This document shows positions 48,880 through 51,049 of a DNA stretch of 51,049 bases, piece by piece (within the stretch, counting starts at the first letter, position 1; each line of letters starts with the position of its first letter). The position numbers were made by a program, and so were the translations under genes. The notes beneath the pieces are model-generated. The model was not told where the DNA came from and searched no databases. It worked only from the letters and a program-made list of their open reading frames with translations. Source of the DNA: [Borrelia] turdi. Its GTDB lineage: Bacteria; Spirochaetota; Spirochaetia; Borreliales; Borreliaceae. The stretch covers positions 1 to 51,049 of the forward strand of contig NZ_QBLM01000003.1 of NCBI RefSeq assembly GCF_008828755.2, in the 5' to 3' direction.

Positions 48880-49710
48880 TTAAAAGTTATTTATTGAAAG
48901 TATTTCACTTTTTAGCTTTTCTACTTGTTTTCGTTGTTTTACAAGTTGTTCTACAATTTGTTTTCCATAAAGTTCAAGTTTAGTGGTATTTGTTTTTATA
49001 GAATTCGTATCATTTTGATAATCTAATAAAAGCTGTTTTAATATTTTTGAGACGATTTCTTTTGTAGATAATAATTTTTCAAACAAATCTTTAAGCTTTT
49101 CTAAATCCGAAATCTCTAATTTGTCTAGATTGTCTTTTTTAGGATATAAGTAAACAATTATTGCGTCTATATTACTCCCAAATAAGTTTAATGTGTTAAA
49201 TAGGCCTTCTGTTTCTTTTGATAACATTACAATTTCTGTAAATTCCTTGAATTTATCAGTATCTATATCATTTAGCGCCGCATAAGTTTGTTTTCTATAT
49301 TTTATAGATCTCTCGGTATTGGCAGATACCTTTTCACCTGGTCCGTCTCCCCAGCCTAATTCTTTGAAGGCTAATATTCCATATTGATCTGGAGATTCTT
49401 CTTCAATTTTTTTTAAATATTTTTTTCTGTATGCGTTAGCTTCTTCTATGAAACTTCTTAAATCATTAAGCAGCGTGTTTTTGGGATCGTCTGCTTCTTG
49501 ATTTTGATCTGCTTCTTGATTTTGATTTGCCTTTTGATTTTGATTTACTCCTTGATTTGCTTTGGTTTTAAGGGTTGATCTATTTTTATTAGATTTTGGA
49601 CTCTTTTTATTAGAGTAATACTTTTCATCTTTTTGATTGGTGTTAAAATCTGGATTGCAGGCAGTTAAGAATAGAAAAACAAACATGCTTACAATTATTT
49701 TATATTTCAT
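48880..49710 (-). CDS. PFam12-like surface lipoprotein (BBK01/BBG01/BB0844 type)
   Basis: 276 residues; ATG after GGAGAG. Signal peptide MKYKIIVSMFVFLFLTAC (Cys18). A basic linker contains three tandem NQN/DQNQEAD-type units. Then comes a helical domain with DLRSFIEEANAYRKKYLKKI, DQYGILAFKELGWGDGPGE, IKYRKQTYAALNDIDTDKFKEF and TEGLFNTLNLFGSNIDAII, matching the family of lipoproteins on lp28 plasmids and at a chromosome end (BBK01, BBG01, BBH37, BB0844). I do not recall any such gene next to BBA01 in B31 lp54, so it appears as an extra telomere-proximal gene. Function unknown; surface location by family. Confidence 0.75.
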   Translation of the reverse strand: MKYKIIVSMFVFLFLTACNPDFNTNQKDEKYYSNKKSPKSNKNRSTLKTKANQGVNQNQKANQNQEADQNQEADDPKNTLLNDLRSFIEEANAYRKKYLKKIEEESPDQYGILAFKELGWGDGPGEKVSANTERSIKYRKQTYAALNDIDTDKFKEFTEIVMLSKETEGLFNTLNLFGSNIDAIIVYLYPKKDNLDKLEISDLEKLKDLFEKLLSTKEIVSKILKQLLLDYQNDTNSIKTNTTKLELYGKQIVEQLVKQRKQVEKLKSEILSINNF

Positions 49711-50160
49711 AAATAAATACTCTCCTTATTTATAATAATAATAATAAATATAATTCAATATTAATTATATTTCAATATTAATATAATACAATATTAATTC
49801 AAAATTATTATTAATATAATACAATATTTAATTCAAAATTTTATTTAATTAAATATGTATTATTGAAATAGTAATATTTCTATTGTCAGAGGTTTTATAA
49901 TATTTTAAGTTTTTTAAAAATCGTTATTATTATCCAATGTTTATGTATGTATTTATATATTTATTTTATAAGGATATTATTCAAATATTAAATTCCCATA
50001 AATCAATATTACGATTTGGCATTTAACAATTCTTTAGAAAACATAAAATTGACATAAATTTACACATTATGTTTATTACTTTTAGAGAAATCTATTCTAG
50101 TAAAGCTTTTTAAGGTTGGTAAAAATAGTATTTAGATAAACTTTAATATTTATAGACGAA
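49711..50160. other. AT-rich upstream region with tandem repeats, no gene
   Basis: Contains two 30-base imperfect tandem units (49778-49807 and 49811-49841, TTAATATAATACAATATT core) just upstream of the PFam12-like gene, nested TATAAT-like hexamers and no coding frame. The gene's promoter is probably within the repeats. Confidence 0.55.
49778..49841. repeat. Tandem 30-base AT-rich repeat upstream of the PFam12-like gene
   Basis: Two copies sharing TTAATATAATACAATATT and TTCAAAATT. Each copy carries TATAAT, so duplication may have produced twin promoter elements. Confidence 0.7.
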
Positions 50161-50923
50161 TAGATTATTTTAGCAGTAATGTAGAAAGGAGGAGTATATG
50201 TGAAAACTTTAGCTAGTGGGTATTTTAACGATAATGCAAAAGAAAATGTTTTCAAATTTTTATTGCTTTAATGGAAGGAATATGTGTGTCTATTAATAGT
50301 AGATAATAGCTAATTAGCAGTTTCTAAAATAATTAATCAAACAATATGAATGAAATTAAAGGATTAAGCAGCTTATCAAAAATAATACATTGAGCTTAGA
50401 ATAGCTTTTAAAATTGGCAGATGAAGTCAAGACTAAATCTAAAAAATCTAGTCAAGACATTAATTTTCATAATAAGGATAATAAAGGTAATAATATAGAA
50501 AAAAAGATATTCCTAAGTTAGTAAGATTAATTCAAAATGAATCAAGAGATCTATCTAGTTTAAAAGCTATTGATTAATATAGGTTGTGATATTTCGTATG
50601 TGGCTAAAATTAATCTAAAAAGTAAATTCTAAAAATAATAAAATTATTGTATGAGTTATTGGGAATGTCGTCAACTGCCGATGGCCTTATAATAACCTGG
50701 CTAATTATAATAATCTTAAATTAGCCAGATGACAAATTTAATAGTGGGCATGACATAATAAAAATTATGTGGTTACTCATAGTAATAGTGGAGGTAGATA
50801 TAATATAATAGATAATTGGGGCAAGTAGTTTGTAAAATAAAAAAAAAAGATGAAGCAATGTGCCATACAGATATTTAAAATCTAATAGATGGGATTATTA
50901 AGAAATGAATCTAATTTTGAGTT
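50161..50923. other. Subtelomeric decayed sequence
   Basis: Broken coding segments without intact genes: VKTLASGYFNDNAKENVFKF after AAAGGAGGAG (GTG at 50200, stop after about 23 codons), then LADEVKTKSKKSSQDINFHN and, shifted, KLVRLIQNESRDLSSLKAID. These look like remnants of a lipoprotein-type gene with several frameshifts and stops. An inverted repeat with ten-base arms (CTGGCTAATT with AATTAGCCAG, 50697-50728) resembles a terminator. No function remains. Confidence 0.5.
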
Positions 50924-51049
50924 AGGTGTGTTGTTAAATCCCTTAGATTATATCGTTATGCCCTTTATACTAAAACAATATAAATTAATTTATATTGTTT
51001 TAGTATAAAGGGCATAACGATATAATCTAAGGGATTTAACAACACACCT
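50924..51049. other. Hairpin telomere, read through as a 126-bp perfect palindrome
   Basis: Bases 50924-50986 and 50987-51049 are exact reverse complements (63 bases each, no spacer), centred on AATT/AATT. Borrelia linear plasmids end in covalently closed hairpins made by the resolvase ResT; sequencing through the loop gives precisely this structure. The conserved telomere box TAGTATA lies at 51001-51007, 15 to 21 bases from the centre, and a TATAAT element further in. The true end of the plasmid is between 50986 and 50987; the last 63 bases are a duplicate of the other strand. Confidence 0.95.

Noticed and set aside
1..51049. CRISPR arrays, tRNA or rRNA genes, insertion sequences
   Set aside because: No regularly spaced repeats, no cloverleaf or rRNA core sequences, and no transposase frame were found.
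50924..51049. True 126-bp internal palindrome
   Set aside because: Position at the very end of the sequence and the Borrelia telomere box make hairpin read-through far more likely.

Overview
The window is most of a linear plasmid of a Lyme disease spirochaete (Borrelia burgdorferi sensu lato), homologous to lp54 of strain B31. Supporting evidence: very low GC, dozens of spirochaetal lipoprotein signal peptides, the ospA-ospB operon, dbpB-dbpA, the PFam54 lipoprotein array, a PFam57/62-50-32-49 partition cassette, and a hairpin telomere at the right end. It is written in reverse relative to the usual lp54 map. The left edge cuts a BBA73-like gene, so the far end of the plasmid beyond it (BBA74 and BBA76 in B31) is missing. 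The OspA and OspB sequences clearly differ from B31, so this is another strain or species, which I cannot name. BBA numbers below are B31 equivalents given by content and position from memory.

Layout. 1-5.9 kb: PFam54 surface lipoprotein genes on the + strand (partial BBA73, two variable members, BBA66, BBA65, BBA64), most with TTG starts and their own terminators. 5.9-10.2 kb: lp6.6, a BBA61-type protein, P27, BBA59 and BBA57. 10.3-22.9 kb: one long minus-strand block of phage morphogenesis genes (portal, capsid region, connectors, sheath-like, tube, chaperone, tape-measure candidate, tail hub, spike), interrupted near its end by three genes for exported proteins including BBA52. 23.2-28.5 kb: an insertion-like block with BBA37, BBA36, oppA5 (BBA34), BBA33, BBA32 and a lipoprotein pseudogene; it separates the portal from the terminase genes. 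28.8-30.7 kb: large and small terminase. 30.8-33.3 kb: an orphan small lipoprotein, dbpB, dbpA and a DUF261-like protein.

33.3-37.8 kb: the maintenance region (PFam57/62, 50, 32 and 49 genes on the minus strand), flanked by short repeated motifs and hairpins. 37.8-39.5 kb: ospAB. 39.7-43.6 kb: a second phage block (gp25-like, baseplate J-like, gpI-position protein, fibre, holin BlyA, BlyB, OrfD lipoprotein). 43.8-48.2 kb: BBA07, BBA05 (S1), BBA04 (S2), BBA03 and BBA01 (P13 paralogue). 48.2-51.0 kb: subtelomeric region with a PFam12-like lipoprotein gene that I do not recall at this end in B31, gene relics, AT-rich repeats and the telomere.

How it works together: the plasmid combines vector and host interface genes (OspA/B, Dbp, PFam54, BBA33, BBA52) with the dispersed parts of a contractile-tailed phage related to cp32 prophages. 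The phage parts together cover packaging, head, contractile tail, baseplate, fibre and holin functions, split into three blocks with lipoprotein genes between them. The last 63 bases are a perfect inverted copy of the preceding 63, meaning the assembly has read through the closed hairpin.
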